This document shows positions 8,230 to 17,933 of a stretch of 64,000 bases of DNA, piece after piece (position 1 is the first letter of the stretch; the number at the start of each line of letters is the position of its first letter). The stretch comes from Pseudidiomarina donghaiensis. GTDB lineage: Bacteria; Pseudomonadota; Gammaproteobacteria; Enterobacterales; Alteromonadaceae. The translations under genes and the position numbers were made by a program. The notes beneath the pieces were generated by a model. The model saw only the letters and a program-made list of their open reading frames with translations, was not told where the DNA came from and did not search any database. The stretch covers positions 103,077 to 167,076 of the forward strand of contig NZ_FPCF01000005.1 in the NCBI RefSeq assembly GCF_900116895.1, read 5' to 3'.

Positions 8230-9582
8230 TTATCGCAAGGTGACAAACTCTTCTGCACTCGTTGGGTGCAGTGCCACTGTGGCATCAAAGTCAGCTTTGG
8301 TTGCGCCCATTTTCATGGCGACCGCAAAGCCTTGTAAAATTTCATCCATGCCTTCGCCAATACCATGCAAACCAATGACGCGCTCTTCTGGGCCCGCGCA
8401 CACTAACTTAAAGGTGCTGAGCGCGCGATGTGGTGTAACTGCGTTATACATGGCTGCAAATTGAGACTTATAGACTTTAACAGCATCGCCGTGCACTTCA
8501 CGTGCTTCAGCTTCCGTTAAGCCCACAGTACCAATGGTTGGATGACTAAATACAATGGTCGGTATTAAGCTGTAGTCCATGTGCGCGTCTGGCATGTCTT
8601 TGTTGAACAAACGCTCAGCAAGTAAACGGCCTGCTTTGATAGCAACCGGCGTTAACTGTGCTTCACCGGTAATGTCGCCAACCGCATAAATGCCTTTTAC
8701 ATTGGTGTTTTGGTATTTGTCGGTACGAACAAATCCATGCGCATCAGCCTGCACACCAGCTGCTGCTAAGTTAATTTTATCCGTTGCTGGCTCACGACCA
8801 ATGGCCCAAACTAAACAATCGATACCTTCAATAACCTGACCATTTTCACAATAGACACTGAGTAAGCCGTCGTCCTGTTTTTCAACGCGATCAATAATAC
8901 AACCCGTGTGTAGCTCTGGGCCGTCTTGTTTTAAGCGCTCAAGCAGGGCGTCAGTAATATCATGGTCGAAGTAACGCAGCGGGCGGTCGCCACGAACCAG
9001 CAGGTGCGCCTCACTGCCAAGGGCGTGTAATACCCCAGCAATTTCTACCGCAATATAACCAGCACCAACCACAACAGCTTTGTTAGGGCGCTCATTCATT
9101 GCAAAGAAGCCATCTGAGTCAATGCCATATTCGGCACCAGGGACGTCAGGAATCATCGCTCGACCACCCACAGCAATGGTAATGTGGTCAGCGGTAATGT
9201 GCTCGCCGTTCACTTCGACGGTGTTGGCGTCAACAAAGCGGGCAAAGCCTTCAATGTATTCGACACCGTTGCTTTCAAAGCCACGTTTGTAGCCCCCATG
9301 AATGCGCTCAATATAGGCTTCGCGGTTTTTCACTAGCGTGGCCCAGTCAAAGCCTTTTTGTTCAACGTTAAAGCCGTAAGCCGAGCTGTATTTAATTGCT
9401 TCAGCAATATGAGCGCCATACCACATGACTTTTTTCGGTACGCAACCAACATTAACGCAGGTTCCACCAACCGCTTTTGCTTCAATAACAGCGGCTTTAG
9501 CGCCACGAATGGCCGCGCGGTTAGCTGATGCAATGCCGCCACTGCCGGCGCCGATTGCCAGGTAATCGTAATGTCGAGTCAT
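8230..9582 (-). CDS. gorA: Glutathione-disulfide reductase
   Basis: The 450-residue flavoprotein reduces oxidised glutathione with NADPH in the cytoplasm. Visible: the FAD-binding start [20 protein letters not shown], the redox disulfide [13 protein letters not shown], the second dinucleotide fold [16 protein letters not shown] with a following VRGDRPLR stretch (Arg residues typical of NADPH preference), and the C-terminal interface motif [14 protein letters not shown] with the catalytic His. Length is that of E. coli Gor. The start at 9582 has TAGGAG eight bases upstream. It is divergent from the YgjP-like gene. Confidence 0.95.
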   Translation of the reverse strand: MTRHYDYLAIGAGSGGIASANRAAIRGAKAAVIEAKAVGGTCVNVGCVPKKVMWYGAHIAEAIKYSSAYGFNVEQKGFDWATLVKNREAYIERIHGGYKRGFESNGVEYIEGFARFVDANTVEVNGEHITADHITIAVGGRAMIPDVPGAEYGIDSDGFFAMNERPNKAVVVGAGYIAVEIAGVLHALGSEAHLLVRGDRPLRYFDHDITDALLERLKQDGPELHTGCIIDRVEKQDDGLLSVYCENGQVIEGIDCLVWAIGREPATDKINLAAAGVQADAHGFVRTDKYQNTNVKGIYAVGDITGEAQLTPVAIKAGRLLAERLFNKDMPDAHMDYSLIPTIVFSHPTIGTVGLTEAEAREVHGDAVKVYKSQFAAMYNAVTPHRALSTFKLVCAGPEERVIGLHGIGEGMDEILQGFAVAMKMGATKADFDATVALHPTSAEEFVTLR

Positions 9583-9707
9583 GTGCTTTACTCCTAAGAC
9601 ATGCTAGCGTGTTGAATTAAGTCCATAAAGATGACTATGATCGCCGAAATTGCCACGCGGTGCAATGCAACCCGAGCGGTAAGTGACCAAAAATGAGCCG
9701 AAAAAAA

Positions 9708-9742
9708 CGATGACCTTAATCGATGACCTTAATTTATGACCT
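9708..9742 (+). repeat. 13-bp tandem repeat carrying three ATGACC start-like copies
   Basis: CGATGACCTTAAT occurs at 9708-9720 and again at 9721-9733; a third, partial copy (TTATGACCT) contains the start codon of the next gene at 9736. The three ATGs (9710, 9723, 9736) are 13 bases apart and therefore lie in three different frames. The first opens a 9-codon reading frame whose TGA (9737-9739) overlaps the real start as ATGA. Confidence 0.85.
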
Positions 9743-10443
9743 CAAGCTATACCATTAATCGCAGCAAACGGCGGCGTCATTTAGCCTTAAAAGTGCAACA
9801 CGGAGAGCTGGTGGTGCAGGCGCCGTGGCACATGAGCGAACAGACCATTCTGCAGTTTGTAGAGCAGAAGCGTGAATGGGTGGAGCGTCACTTGTCGCGG
9901 CAGCAGCAACAATTAGGTCGGTTGCAGCGTCGGCAGTGGCAAACCGGAGAGCGCCTGCGTTGGTTAAGTGAGCCGCTGCAGTTAGTGGTCGAGCATGCTA
10001 GCCGTAAGCAGGTAACGCGCCAAGGCGCACAGCTTATCGCTACCATGACGCCGCGTAGTCATGCCGACCGAGAGCCACGGCTGTCGATTGTGGCTTGGTA
10101 TAAACAGCAGGCGCACGTTTGGCTTGATGAATTCTTTGCGCAGTGGCCCGAGCAGCATGGCTTGAACCCAAGTGGTTGGTCGGTGGGCGATTTTCGTAGC
10201 AAATGGGGGCACTGTACGCGTCAGGGCGAATTAAAATTCACGTGGAAACTCTGGATAGCGCCAGAATGGGTAGTGCGCAACGTGGTTATTCATGAGCTGT
10301 GTCATTTGCGCGAGTTTAACCATAGCAGAGCGTTTTGGCAGTTAGTTGAGCGGCATTCGCCAAACTTTCAAGATGCGGAAGTGTGGTTGCGCAAGCACGG
10401 CATTACCGTGCTTAACGCGGATTACTTAGATTACCAAGTGTAA
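9736..10443 (+). CDS. YgjP-like metallopeptidase domain protein (DUF45)
   Basis: The 235-residue protein has the YgjP/DUF45 layout: an N-terminal strand-rich part beginning INRSKRRRHLALKVQHGELVVQAPW, then FRSKWGHCTRQGELKFTWKLW, then the zinc motif VVIHELCHLREFNHSRAFW (His-Glu-x-x-His plus a downstream His). These are predicted zinc metallopeptidases related to WSS1/SprT-type enzymes; no substrate is established for the bacterial branch, and a role beside type I restriction systems elsewhere does not apply here. No Shine-Dalgarno precedes ATG 9736; the tandem ATGACC repeat lies directly upstream. Monocistronic, divergent from gorA. Confidence 0.85.
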   Translation: MTSSYTINRSKRRRHLALKVQHGELVVQAPWHMSEQTILQFVEQKREWVERHLSRQQQQLGRLQRRQWQTGERLRWLSEPLQLVVEHASRKQVTRQGAQLIATMTPRSHADREPRLSIVAWYKQQAHVWLDEFFAQWPEQHGLNPSGWSVGDFRSKWGHCTRQGELKFTWKLWIAPEWVVRNVVIHELCHLREFNHSRAFWQLVERHSPNFQDAEVWLRKHGITVLNADYLDYQV

Positions 10444-10453
10444 CTCAAAGAGC

Positions 10454-12739
10454 TTAGTTCGCCGGTAAGTTTTGCTTTAAAAATTCAACCATCATGGTTC
10501 GTAAGTGTTGCGTTGTGCCTTCGCCTTCGGTAATACCATGGGTGCGATTAGGGTAAGCAAAATAATCAAATTGCTTGCCATGTTTTACCAATTCATTCAC
10601 TAAGCGTTCTGAGCCTTGAAAATGCACATTGTCATCGCCGGTGCCGTGCACCAGCAACAAGTCGCCCTGTAAATTTTGGGCATGGGTAATGGCCGAGGTT
10701 TCGCGGTAACTTTCTGCTGACTCGGGTAGCAAGCCTGAATAACGTTCTTGGTAAATGGTGTCGTACAAGGTCAAATCAGGAACTGGTGCTAACGCCATAC
10801 CCACATGGTAAGCGTCTGGGTAGCGGAACAGCGCATTTAAGGTTTGCGAACCGCCGCCACTATGGCCCCAAATACCCACACGATTGGCATCAATAAATGC
10901 CCAGCGATCGAGCATGGCTTGCAGCGCATCGTATTGGTCGCGCACGGTAACAACACCGAGGTTTTTATAAATTGAACGGCGCCATTCAAAGCCTCGGGGT
11001 GAGCGTGTTCCACGGTTATCCACGGAGGCAACAAGATAACCTTGTTGGGTTAAGTAGTTGTGAAACATAAAACGTTCACCGCCCCAGCTGTTGCTGACGG
11101 TTTGCCCCCACGGCTCGCCATAAACATAAAATACAATGGGGTATTTTTTGTTGGGATCAAAGTCGGCAGGTTTCATCAAAAAACCATCAAGCTTTAAGCC
11201 ATCGCGTGCTTCAACTTGAAAAAATTCAAACACGCCGCGTTTGAGCTTATCAAATGCATCTTGTGCTTGGTTGTTGTCTTTAATAACCCGAATGCTTTGG
11301 TGATCGGGCAGGCTAATCATGTCCACCACCGGCATGGTGTTCACGTCGGTAAAAGTATGCACGGCGTATTTCGCGTCTGCAGAAAGCTGATAGCTGTGCG
11401 TGCCAGGCTGGTCTGGCGTTAAGCGTTCAAGCTTGCCACTGCCGTCTAAGCTAGCGCGGAACAAATAGCGCTCAAGTGGGGTTTCTGGTGAGGCAATAAA
11501 GTACACCCAACCGGTTTTTGGATTAATTTGTAGTACTTCAATGACGTCCCAGTTACCGCGGGTGATGGTGCTTAGTCGCCCAGTGTCGCGTTGCACCACA
11601 TAAATGTGGCGGAAGCCGCTGCGCTCGCTTAACCAAGTAAATGCTTGGCCTTGGTCAATAAACTGTACGTCGTCAACATATTCAGCCCAGCTGTCGGTGG
11701 TTTCTTGCAAAAGTTCACGTACGGCGCCTGATTTAGCGTTGGCCAGAAACGCCTTATTGACCGCTTGCGAGCGGGTTAATTGTTGAATGAGTAGCTGCTG
11801 ACTATTCCCCGCCCACTGCATACGCACTAAATAATGTTGGCGGGCGTCGCCAGGTACCTTCATCCAAGTGGTTTTACCGCCGCTTGCGGGCATGACGCCA
11901 ATACGCATTGCTGCATTGGTTTCACCGACTTTTGGGTACGGAAACTGTTTTAACGTTGGGTATAGCGCGTCGGTGTTGTTAATCATGGTAAACAACGGGG
12001 TGCCTTCGGTGTCTAGCTGCCAATAAGCAATAGACTTACCGTCAGGGCTCCAGCGAAAACCATCGCGTAAGAAAAACTCTTCTTCGTTCACCCAGTCAAA
12101 AGTACCATTGACGATGGTGTCGTTGCCGTCTTGCGTAAGCTGAGTAATGCGTGAATTTGCAAGCTCTTCCACGTAAATGTTGTTTTTCATCACGTAGGCA
12201 ACACGATTGCCTTGTGAGTCAAACTTGGCAAATTGCAAGGTAGAGGGTTCAGCTTGGCCGCCCAGTTTTTGTAGGCGCTTGCTGTTGAGATCAAATACCC
12301 AATAGTCACCTAGGGTGTGGGTACGCCACGAGCGCTTGGTGTTGGTGAATATGAGTAACTTATCCCCGTCTTCAGACCAGCTGTAATCGGCAATATGCAG
12401 GGGCTCTTCATTGGCTGAAGGGCGAACCTCATCGGCCTTGACTAACACGGTGCGTTGTTGGGTTTCTGGATGATAACGCACTAAGTCGTGACCACCATTT
12501 GCCGCACTTTCTAACACCGTATAGCCACTACCATCAGCTAACCAGCGGGTTGGGCCTACGCCACGAGCGTTATATTTGCCTTCAGCATACAACGCGTCGA
12601 GATTAATATGCGATTCGTCTGCAGATGTTACTGGCGCTGGTTCACTGGCGCCAGGAAGTGTGCTACAACCTGATATCAATACAGCGGTTGCTATGCCTAG
12701 TGCCGTATGACGCAACCAACTTGCGGTGTGTGTTGTCAT
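10454..12739 (-). CDS. Dipeptidyl-peptidase-IV-like S9 serine peptidase, lipoprotein
   Basis: A 761-residue protein with a lipoprotein signal (LISGC lipobox near residue 25), an eight-bladed-propeller type N-terminal domain (DPPIV_N; WSEDGDKLLIFTN, FRWSPDGKSIAYWQLDTEGTP) and a C-terminal alpha/beta hydrolase domain. The catalytic triad is Ser627 in GHSGGG, Asp near 702 in GTGDDNVHF, and His734 in NRTHG. S9B enzymes remove X-Pro or X-Ala dipeptides from peptide N-termini; here it would act in the periplasm attached to a membrane. The nucleophile elbow reads GHSGGG rather than the common GWSYGG. AGGGA precedes the ATG at 12739. It is probably monocistronic and fits a peptide-using marine lifestyle. 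Confidence 0.88.
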   Translation of the reverse strand: MTTHTASWLRHTALGIATAVLISGCSTLPGASEPAPVTSADESHINLDALYAEGKYNARGVGPTRWLADGSGYTVLESAANGGHDLVRYHPETQQRTVLVKADEVRPSANEEPLHIADYSWSEDGDKLLIFTNTKRSWRTHTLGDYWVFDLNSKRLQKLGGQAEPSTLQFAKFDSQGNRVAYVMKNNIYVEELANSRITQLTQDGNDTIVNGTFDWVNEEEFFLRDGFRWSPDGKSIAYWQLDTEGTPLFTMINNTDALYPTLKQFPYPKVGETNAAMRIGVMPASGGKTTWMKVPGDARQHYLVRMQWAGNSQQLLIQQLTRSQAVNKAFLANAKSGAVRELLQETTDSWAEYVDDVQFIDQGQAFTWLSERSGFRHIYVVQRDTGRLSTITRGNWDVIEVLQINPKTGWVYFIASPETPLERYLFRASLDGSGKLERLTPDQPGTHSYQLSADAKYAVHTFTDVNTMPVVDMISLPDHQSIRVIKDNNQAQDAFDKLKRGVFEFFQVEARDGLKLDGFLMKPADFDPNKKYPIVFYVYGEPWGQTVSNSWGGERFMFHNYLTQQGYLVASVDNRGTRSPRGFEWRRSIYKNLGVVTVRDQYDALQAMLDRWAFIDANRVGIWGHSGGGSQTLNALFRYPDAYHVGMALAPVPDLTLYDTIYQERYSGLLPESAESYRETSAITHAQNLQGDLLLVHGTGDDNVHFQGSERLVNELVKHGKQFDYFAYPNRTHGITEGEGTTQHLRTMMVEFLKQNLPAN

Positions 12740-12849
12740 AATAGTTCCCTGTTGTTAGGTCGTGTTGTGCCTTGAAAAAAGCGAACAAGACCCATAATTA
12801 AAGCAGAATTGAGAGTGCGAATTGAGCGTCAATTAAGTCATTGTTCAGT

Positions 12850-12881
12850 TCGCGCTTACATCGCGCTTACTTCGCGCTTAC
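12850..12881 (+). repeat. Three 10-mer repeats at an 11-bp period upstream of prlC
   Basis: TCGCGCTTAC occurs three times at 12850, 12861 and 12872, each followed by one variable base and then a degenerate copy TCGTGTAT. The period is one DNA helical turn, so a protein contacting each copy would sit on the same face. It lies 35-67 bp ahead of the prlC start, in the probable leader or promoter region. Confidence 0.8.
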
Positions 12882-12916
12882 TTCGTGTATATGCGCATTA
12901 TTCAAGAGGAAGTTGT

Positions 12917-14974
12917 ATGAGTCAAAACCCTTTGCTCAGTGATTACCATTTACCGCCATTTTCTGCCATACAACCTGAGCACATAGTCGAAGCGATAACG
13001 CAACGAATTGCCGATTGTAAACAAACCATCGAGCAGGTGGTTGCTGCGGGCGATTTTAGTTGGGAAGGGTTGGTTGAGCCGTTGGAGCAGGTTGACGACC
13101 TCTTGGAGCGCAGCTGGTCGCCAGTATCGCATTTAAACGCGGTGGTTAGCTCAGCCGACTTACGCGCTGCCCATGACCAGTGTTTGCCGCTATTGTCAGA
13201 TTACGGCACCTTTGTTGGCCAGCATGAAGGCTTGTATCAAGGGTTTAAAGCGTTACACGGCAGTGACAACTTTGCCAATTTAACGGAAGCACAGCGTAAG
13301 GTGGTTACCGACACGCTACGTGACTTTGAATTGTCGGGTATTGCTCTGCCTCCTGAGAAGAAACAGCGGTACGCTGAAATTCAGACCAAACTATCTGAGT
13401 TGTCTTCGCAGTTTAGTAATCACTTATTGGATGCAACTGACGGCTGGCACTATTTAGTGACCGAAGAAGCCGAGTTAGCGGGCTTGCCTGAGAGTGCGCT
13501 TGCCGCAGCCAAAGCTGCTGCCGAAGAACATCAGCAACAAGGCTGGCGTTTTGGCTTAGATTTTCCGAGTTATTTGCCGGTTATGACTTACGCCGATAAT
13601 CAAGAGTTACGCCGAGTGATGTATGACGCCTTCTGCACTCGGGCGTCTGATCAAGGGCCTCAGGCTGGCCAATATGACAACAGTGCCATCATGGCGGAAA
13701 CCTTGGCGCTGCGCCATGAACTAGCGCAGCTGCTTGAGTTTGACAATTATGCCGAACTTAGCTTGGCGACCAAAATGGCGGAATCGCCGGCACAGGTGGA
13801 GCAGTTTTTGCTGGACTTAGCGCAGCGCTCGCTACCACAAGCTCGCCAAGACTACCAAGAAGTGCTTGATTTTGCGCAGCAAAACTTTGGTGTCACACAC
13901 CTAGAAGCCTGGGACGTTGCCTATTACAGCGAAAAGCTAAAACAACAGCGTTATGCGATTTCTGATGAACAACTACGTCCATATTTTCCTGAGCAGCAGG
14001 TTGTTAGTGGCTTATTTAACGTGGTGCAGACGTTGTTTGGCTTGCGCATTGAAGAGCACGAAAATGTGGAGACCTGGCATCCTCAGGTACGTTACTTTGT
14101 CATTACTGATAACAACGGCGATGTACGTGGTAGTTTCTTCCTTGATTTGTATGCACGCACGGGTAAACGCGGCGGCGCATGGATGGCTGAATGCGCGGTG
14201 CGTCGAATTACCGCACAACACCAATTGCAGTTACCGGTGGCCTATTTGACCTGTAATTTTAATAAGCCTGTCGGCGGTAAGCCGGCGCTGTTTACCCATG
14301 ATGAAGTGCTGACCTTGTTCCATGAATTTGGTCATGGGTTGCACCATATGCTCACCAAAGTAGATGTGGCTGGCGTGTCAGGTATTAACGGCGTGGCTTG
14401 GGATGCGGTTGAACTGCCGTCGCAGTTTCTAGAAAACTGGTGCTGGGAACCGGAAGCATTAGCGATGATTTCTGGTCACTATGAAACCGGTGAACCCTTG
14501 CCACAAGAGCTGCTTGATAACATGCTTGCTGCGCGCAACTTTCAGTCGGCCATGCAAATGGTTCGGCAGTTGGAGTTTAGCCTGTTCGATTTGCGCATAC
14601 ACCGTGACTACAACCCAGTGGATGGCGACACTATTCAGCAAACGCTTGATGCGGTTCGTGAGCGGGTTGCGGTACGTATGCCACCAGCGTATAACCGTTT
14701 TCAACATGGCTTTGGGCATATTTTTGCTGGCGGTTATGCGGCAGGTTACTACAGTTACAAGTGGGCCGAAGTATTGTCGGCAGACGCCTATTCGCGCTTT
14801 GAAGAAGAGGGCATTTTCAATCGTGATACCGGGCAGGACTTTCTTCGAGCCATATTAGAGCGTGGTGGTTCGCGTGATGCGATGGAGCTATTTAAAGAGT
14901 TTCGGGGGCGTGAGCCAAGTGTGGATGCGCTGCTGCGCCACAGTGGTATTGTTAGCCTGGAACAACCCAGTTAA
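12917..14974 (+). CDS. prlC: Oligopeptidase A (M3 family zinc metallopeptidase)
   Basis: The 685-residue cytoplasmic enzyme degrades oligopeptides, including cleaved signal peptides. The zinc site is plain: LFHEFGHGLHHML (His-Glu-x-x-His) followed by the third ligand in the AVELPSQFLENW segment. The C-terminal HIFAGGYAAGYYSYKWAEV is the substrate-binding tyrosine loop of M3 peptidases. Length agrees with E. coli OpdA/PrlC (680). Start set at ATG 12917 (MSQNPLLSDYHLPPF) because AAGAGGA is seven bases upstream and because the family starts there; the frame is open 108 bases further upstream through the 11-bp repeats. Its last 23 bp overlap the convergent DUF2970 gene. Confidence 0.95.
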   Translation: MSQNPLLSDYHLPPFSAIQPEHIVEAITQRIADCKQTIEQVVAAGDFSWEGLVEPLEQVDDLLERSWSPVSHLNAVVSSADLRAAHDQCLPLLSDYGTFVGQHEGLYQGFKALHGSDNFANLTEAQRKVVTDTLRDFELSGIALPPEKKQRYAEIQTKLSELSSQFSNHLLDATDGWHYLVTEEAELAGLPESALAAAKAAAEEHQQQGWRFGLDFPSYLPVMTYADNQELRRVMYDAFCTRASDQGPQAGQYDNSAIMAETLALRHELAQLLEFDNYAELSLATKMAESPAQVEQFLLDLAQRSLPQARQDYQEVLDFAQQNFGVTHLEAWDVAYYSEKLKQQRYAISDEQLRPYFPEQQVVSGLFNVVQTLFGLRIEEHENVETWHPQVRYFVITDNNGDVRGSFFLDLYARTGKRGGAWMAECAVRRITAQHQLQLPVAYLTCNFNKPVGGKPALFTHDEVLTLFHEFGHGLHHMLTKVDVAGVSGINGVAWDAVELPSQFLENWCWEPEALAMISGHYETGEPLPQELLDNMLAARNFQSAMQMVRQLEFSLFDLRIHRDYNPVDGDTIQQTLDAVRERVAVRMPPAYNRFQHGFGHIFAGGYAAGYYSYKWAEVLSADAYSRFEEEGIFNRDTGQDFLRAILERGGSRDAMELFKEFRGREPSVDALLRHSGIVSLEQPS

Positions 14975-15170
14975 CCACGAGCACTAGCGTAAGTACGAAA
15001 AGAATGACAAACACAGCGCCAATGGCGACATAAACCGCGGGATTACCGTGGTTGAAGTCGCGTTGGCGATTTTTATCCGATTGCACGCCAAAAAGTGCTG
15101 CTAGAACACTAACAACGATATCCCAGAAACGAGGCTTTTGCGGTTGTTGTTCGGGCTTGTGTTCGGACAT
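14952..15170 (-). CDS. DUF2970 small membrane protein
   Basis: Encodes 72 residues with the DUF2970 pattern: a basic/polar N-terminus, FWDIVVSVLAALFGVQSDKNRQRDF, and a single transmembrane helix (PAVYVAIGAVFVILFVLTLVLVVNW). Function unknown; these proteins are common in gammaproteobacteria. It lies 4 bp downstream of the next minus-strand gene and is probably in an operon with it. The 3' end overlaps prlC tail-to-tail. Confidence 0.82.
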   Translation of the reverse strand: MSEHKPEQQPQKPRFWDIVVSVLAALFGVQSDKNRQRDFNHGNPAVYVAIGAVFVILFVLTLVLVVNWVVPG

Positions 15171-15174
15171 GGCC

Positions 15175-15477
15175 TTAACCGCTTATTGGGCGGTTATAGT
15201 CGCGTTGGTTTGACTCACCGCTAGCAAAGAGCAGTTCAAATAAGTCGAGGAAGTGAAATTGGGTTGAGCGGCTCTTACCACTGAACCAACCGCCCCATGT
15301 CACACTTTGCTCAGGAGCTTGGCAGATAGATTGCGCCTCAACGTGTTCACTGTTTTTCATGAGCGCTTCGCACTCACTGACGGTTTTTGCTTGGTCATTT
15401 TGCCATGCATAAGCGGACGTTGCGCTGATGAGCACAAAGCCTGTTGCAACCATTACTGACATGAGTGACAGTTTCAT
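15175..15477 (-). CDS. Small secreted protein of unknown function
   Basis: Encodes 100 residues: a signal peptide (MKLSLMSVMVATGFVLISATSAYA) and a mature part with two cysteines (SECEALMKN, QSICQAPEQ) that could form a disulfide, then SVTWGGWFSGKSRSTQFHF. The C-terminal NQRDYNRPISG loosely echoes the NRQRDFNHGNP segment of the neighbouring DUF2970 protein. I do not recognise a family. Start at 15477 because GGAGG lies about seven bases upstream; an in-frame start 60 bases earlier would place a poor sequence before the signal peptide. Confidence 0.6.
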   Translation of the reverse strand: MKLSLMSVMVATGFVLISATSAYAWQNDQAKTVSECEALMKNSEHVEAQSICQAPEQSVTWGGWFSGKSRSTQFHFLDLFELLFASGESNQRDYNRPISG

Positions 15478-15637
15478 GGATAACCTCCGCCTAATAATTG
15501 AGCTACTAAAATAGCAAGAAATAGACCAATCTGCCAACTCTATTCGTTTATTTTTTGAAGCTTAATTCAGCATAAGCGTGGCAAGGGTTGCGCCACCTTT
15601 GGTACACTATGGCAACTTTGTGACCGGCGAGGACATT

Positions 15638-16309
15638 ATGCGCGATTTTCTTATTGCTCCATCGATACTTTCAGCCGACTTTGCGCGATTAGGCGAAGAA
15701 GTCGAAAATGTGTTAGAAGCGGGCGCCGATGTCGTTCACTTTGATGTGATGGACAACCATTTTGTGCCGAACCTAACCATCGGCCCAATGGTGTGCAAAG
15801 CTTTACGGGATTACGGCATTGCCGCGCCAATTGATGTGCATTTAATGGTTCAGCCGGTGGACCGTATGATTGATGACTTCGCCAAAGCTGGCGCGTCCAT
15901 CATTACCTTTCATCCAGAAGCTTCGACTCATATCGACCGGTCACTACAACAAATTAAAGACGCTGGCTGCCAAGCTGGCTTGGTGTTTAACCCAGCAACG
16001 CCACTGCATTACTTAGATTATGTGCTGGATAAAGTCGATGTCATTTTGTTGATGTCGGTGAACCCTGGCTTTGGCGGCCAGTCATTTATTCCAGCCACGC
16101 TGGATAAACTGCGCCAAGCACGACAGCTTGTCGATGCCAGTGGTCGTGATATTCGTTTAGAAATTGACGGCGGTGTCAAAGTCGATAATATTGCGGAAAT
16201 TGCCGCAGCTGGCGCCGATATGTTTGTCGCAGGATCTGCGATTTTTAACCAACCTGATTACGCAAAAGTGATTCGCGATATGCGCGAACAGCTTGCGTCT
16301 GTGTCGTAA
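15638..16309 (+). CDS. rpe: Ribulose-phosphate 3-epimerase
   Basis: The 223-residue TIM-barrel enzyme interconverts ribulose 5-phosphate and xylulose 5-phosphate in the pentose phosphate pathway. Motifs: [35 protein letters not shown] (metal-binding His and catalytic Asp), [22 protein letters not shown] and [12 protein letters not shown] (second catalytic Asp). Start chosen at ATG 15638, behind GAGGAC; 60 bases of open frame upstream do not match the family. It is 18 bp ahead of trpS; E. coli has gph between the two, which is absent here. Confidence 0.95.
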   Translation: MRDFLIAPSILSADFARLGEEVENVLEAGADVVHFDVMDNHFVPNLTIGPMVCKALRDYGIAAPIDVHLMVQPVDRMIDDFAKAGASIITFHPEASTHIDRSLQQIKDAGCQAGLVFNPATPLHYLDYVLDKVDVILLMSVNPGFGGQSFIPATLDKLRQARQLVDASGRDIRLEIDGGVKVDNIAEIAAAGADMFVAGSAIFNQPDYAKVIRDMREQLASVS

Positions 16310-16327
16310 AAAACGGACCCAACAACC

Positions 16328-17332
16328 ATGAGTAAACCCATTGTATTAAGTGGCTGTCAGCCATCAGGACAACTTTCTATTGGCAACTACATTGGTGCTT
16401 TGCGCCAATGGGTAAACATGCAAGACACTCACGACTGTCGGTTTATGCTGGTTGATTTGCACGCGATTACAGTACGCCAAGACCCAGTAGCATTGCGAGA
16501 GGCAACCCTCGACGGTTTAGCACTTTATATGGCCTGTGGTTTAGACCCAGAAAAAAGCGTTATTTTTGTGCAGTCTCATGTGCCAGAGCACGCGCAACTC
16601 GCTTGGATTTTGAATTGCTACACTCAAATGGGCGAGTTGAACCGCATGACCCAGTTCAAAGATAAGTCTGACCGTCATGCCAACAATATTAATGCCGGTT
16701 TGTTTACCTACCCAGCACTCATGGCTGCCGATATTTTGTTGTATCAAGCGAACGAAGTCCCGGTAGGCAACGACCAGAAGCAGCATCTTGAACTGGCGCG
16801 CGACGTGGCAACTCGATTCAACAATATTTATGGCGATGTATTCACTATTCCAGACCCGTTTATTCCGGAAGTGGGTGCACGCGTGATGAGTCTGCAAGAC
16901 CCGACCAAAAAAATGTCGAAATCGGACGATAACGTCAATAACTTTATTGGGTTGTTAGAAGACCCGAAAGTGATCACCAAAAAGTTAAAACGCGCAGTGA
17001 CCGACTCAGACGAGCAAGCGCGAATTTATTTTGATACCGAAGAAAAACCCGGCGTATCGAATCTATTGTCTATTCTGTCTGCGGCCACCGGGCGTACTAT
17101 TGCCGACTTAGTGCCAGACTATGAAGACAAAATGTACGGCCATTTAAAGGGTGATACGGCCGCGGCAGTGGTTGCCATGTTAGAACCTGTGCAACAGCGC
17201 TATCACGAATTGCGAAACAATCGTGATTACTTAAACCAAGTGATGGCCAAAGGTGCGGACGCTGCCAGTGAGCATGCTGCACAAACGTTGCGCAAGGTGT
17301 ACGACGTGATTGGGTTTGTACCGCGCCCATAA
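16328..17332 (+). CDS. trpS: Tryptophanyl-tRNA synthetase
   Basis: The 334-residue class I synthetase charges tRNA-Trp. It shows the HIGH-equivalent motif [17 protein letters not shown], the substrate segment [12 protein letters not shown] and the KMSKS loop [12 protein letters not shown]. Length equals that of E. coli TrpS (334). It sits in an rpe-trpS-pabA cluster with 18 bp and 3 bp gaps, so all three are probably on one transcript. Confidence 0.96.
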   Translation: MSKPIVLSGCQPSGQLSIGNYIGALRQWVNMQDTHDCRFMLVDLHAITVRQDPVALREATLDGLALYMACGLDPEKSVIFVQSHVPEHAQLAWILNCYTQMGELNRMTQFKDKSDRHANNINAGLFTYPALMAADILLYQANEVPVGNDQKQHLELARDVATRFNNIYGDVFTIPDPFIPEVGARVMSLQDPTKKMSKSDDNVNNFIGLLEDPKVITKKLKRAVTDSDEQARIYFDTEEKPGVSNLLSILSAATGRTIADLVPDYEDKMYGHLKGDTAAAVVAMLEPVQQRYHELRNNRDYLNQVMAKGADAASEHAAQTLRKVYDVIGFVPRP

Positions 17333-17335
17333 TTT

Positions 17336-17923
17336 ATGTTGTTACTCATCGACAACTATGACTCCTTTACCCACAATGTAGCTCGCTATTTTCGCGAGCT
17401 TGGTGCGGAAATAGACGTGGTGCGCAACGATCAAATAACGATTGATCAAATGCGTGCCCTGCCGTTAACAGGCATTGTCATATCGCCTGGGCCTTGCACG
17501 CCGAATGAAGCGGGTATTACCTTAGAAGCAATTCGCACCTTTGCTGGTAAGGTACCGATTCTTGGTGTGTGCTTGGGGCACCAGGCCATAGGCCAAGTGT
17601 TCGGCGCCCATGTGGTGCGGGCCAAGCAGGTTATGCACGGTAAAACCTCTCTGTTAGAAACGAGTCGTCAGGGGCTATTTGCAAACCTACCGCAAAGCTT
17701 TCGGGTGGCCCGCTATCATTCTCTGCTGTTAGCTGCCGACTCCATTCCGGAAACATTGATTGTTGATGCGTGGGTGACTAATGCTGAGGGTGAACGGGAA
17801 ATTATGGCGGTGCATCATCGCGATTTGCCTATTTGGGGGGTGCAATACCACCCAGAAGCGATTGAAAGTGAGTATGGGCATGACGTTTTTGAAAAATTTT
17901 TAACGCTTACCTATTCAGCATAA
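17336..17923 (+). CDS. pabA: Aminodeoxychorismate/anthranilate synthase glutaminase subunit
   Basis: A 195-residue class I glutamine amidotransferase, starting MLLLIDNYDSFTHNVARYF, with the nucleophile Cys in GVCLGHQAIGQVFG and the His-Glu pair in VQYHPEAIESEYG. It supplies ammonia for aminodeoxychorismate (folate) synthesis; TrpG of tryptophan synthesis is very similar, and with no trpE or pabB nearby either name is possible. PabA is favoured because it stands beside argD as in E. coli and Vibrio. The ATG is 3 bp after the trpS stop with no Shine-Dalgarno, which suggests translational coupling. Confidence 0.88.
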   Translation: MLLLIDNYDSFTHNVARYFRELGAEIDVVRNDQITIDQMRALPLTGIVISPGPCTPNEAGITLEAIRTFAGKVPILGVCLGHQAIGQVFGAHVVRAKQVMHGKTSLLETSRQGLFANLPQSFRVARYHSLLLAADSIPETLIVDAWVTNAEGEREIMAVHHRDLPIWGVQYHPEAIESEYGHDVFEKFLTLTYSA

Positions 17924-17933
17924 AACCACCAGA

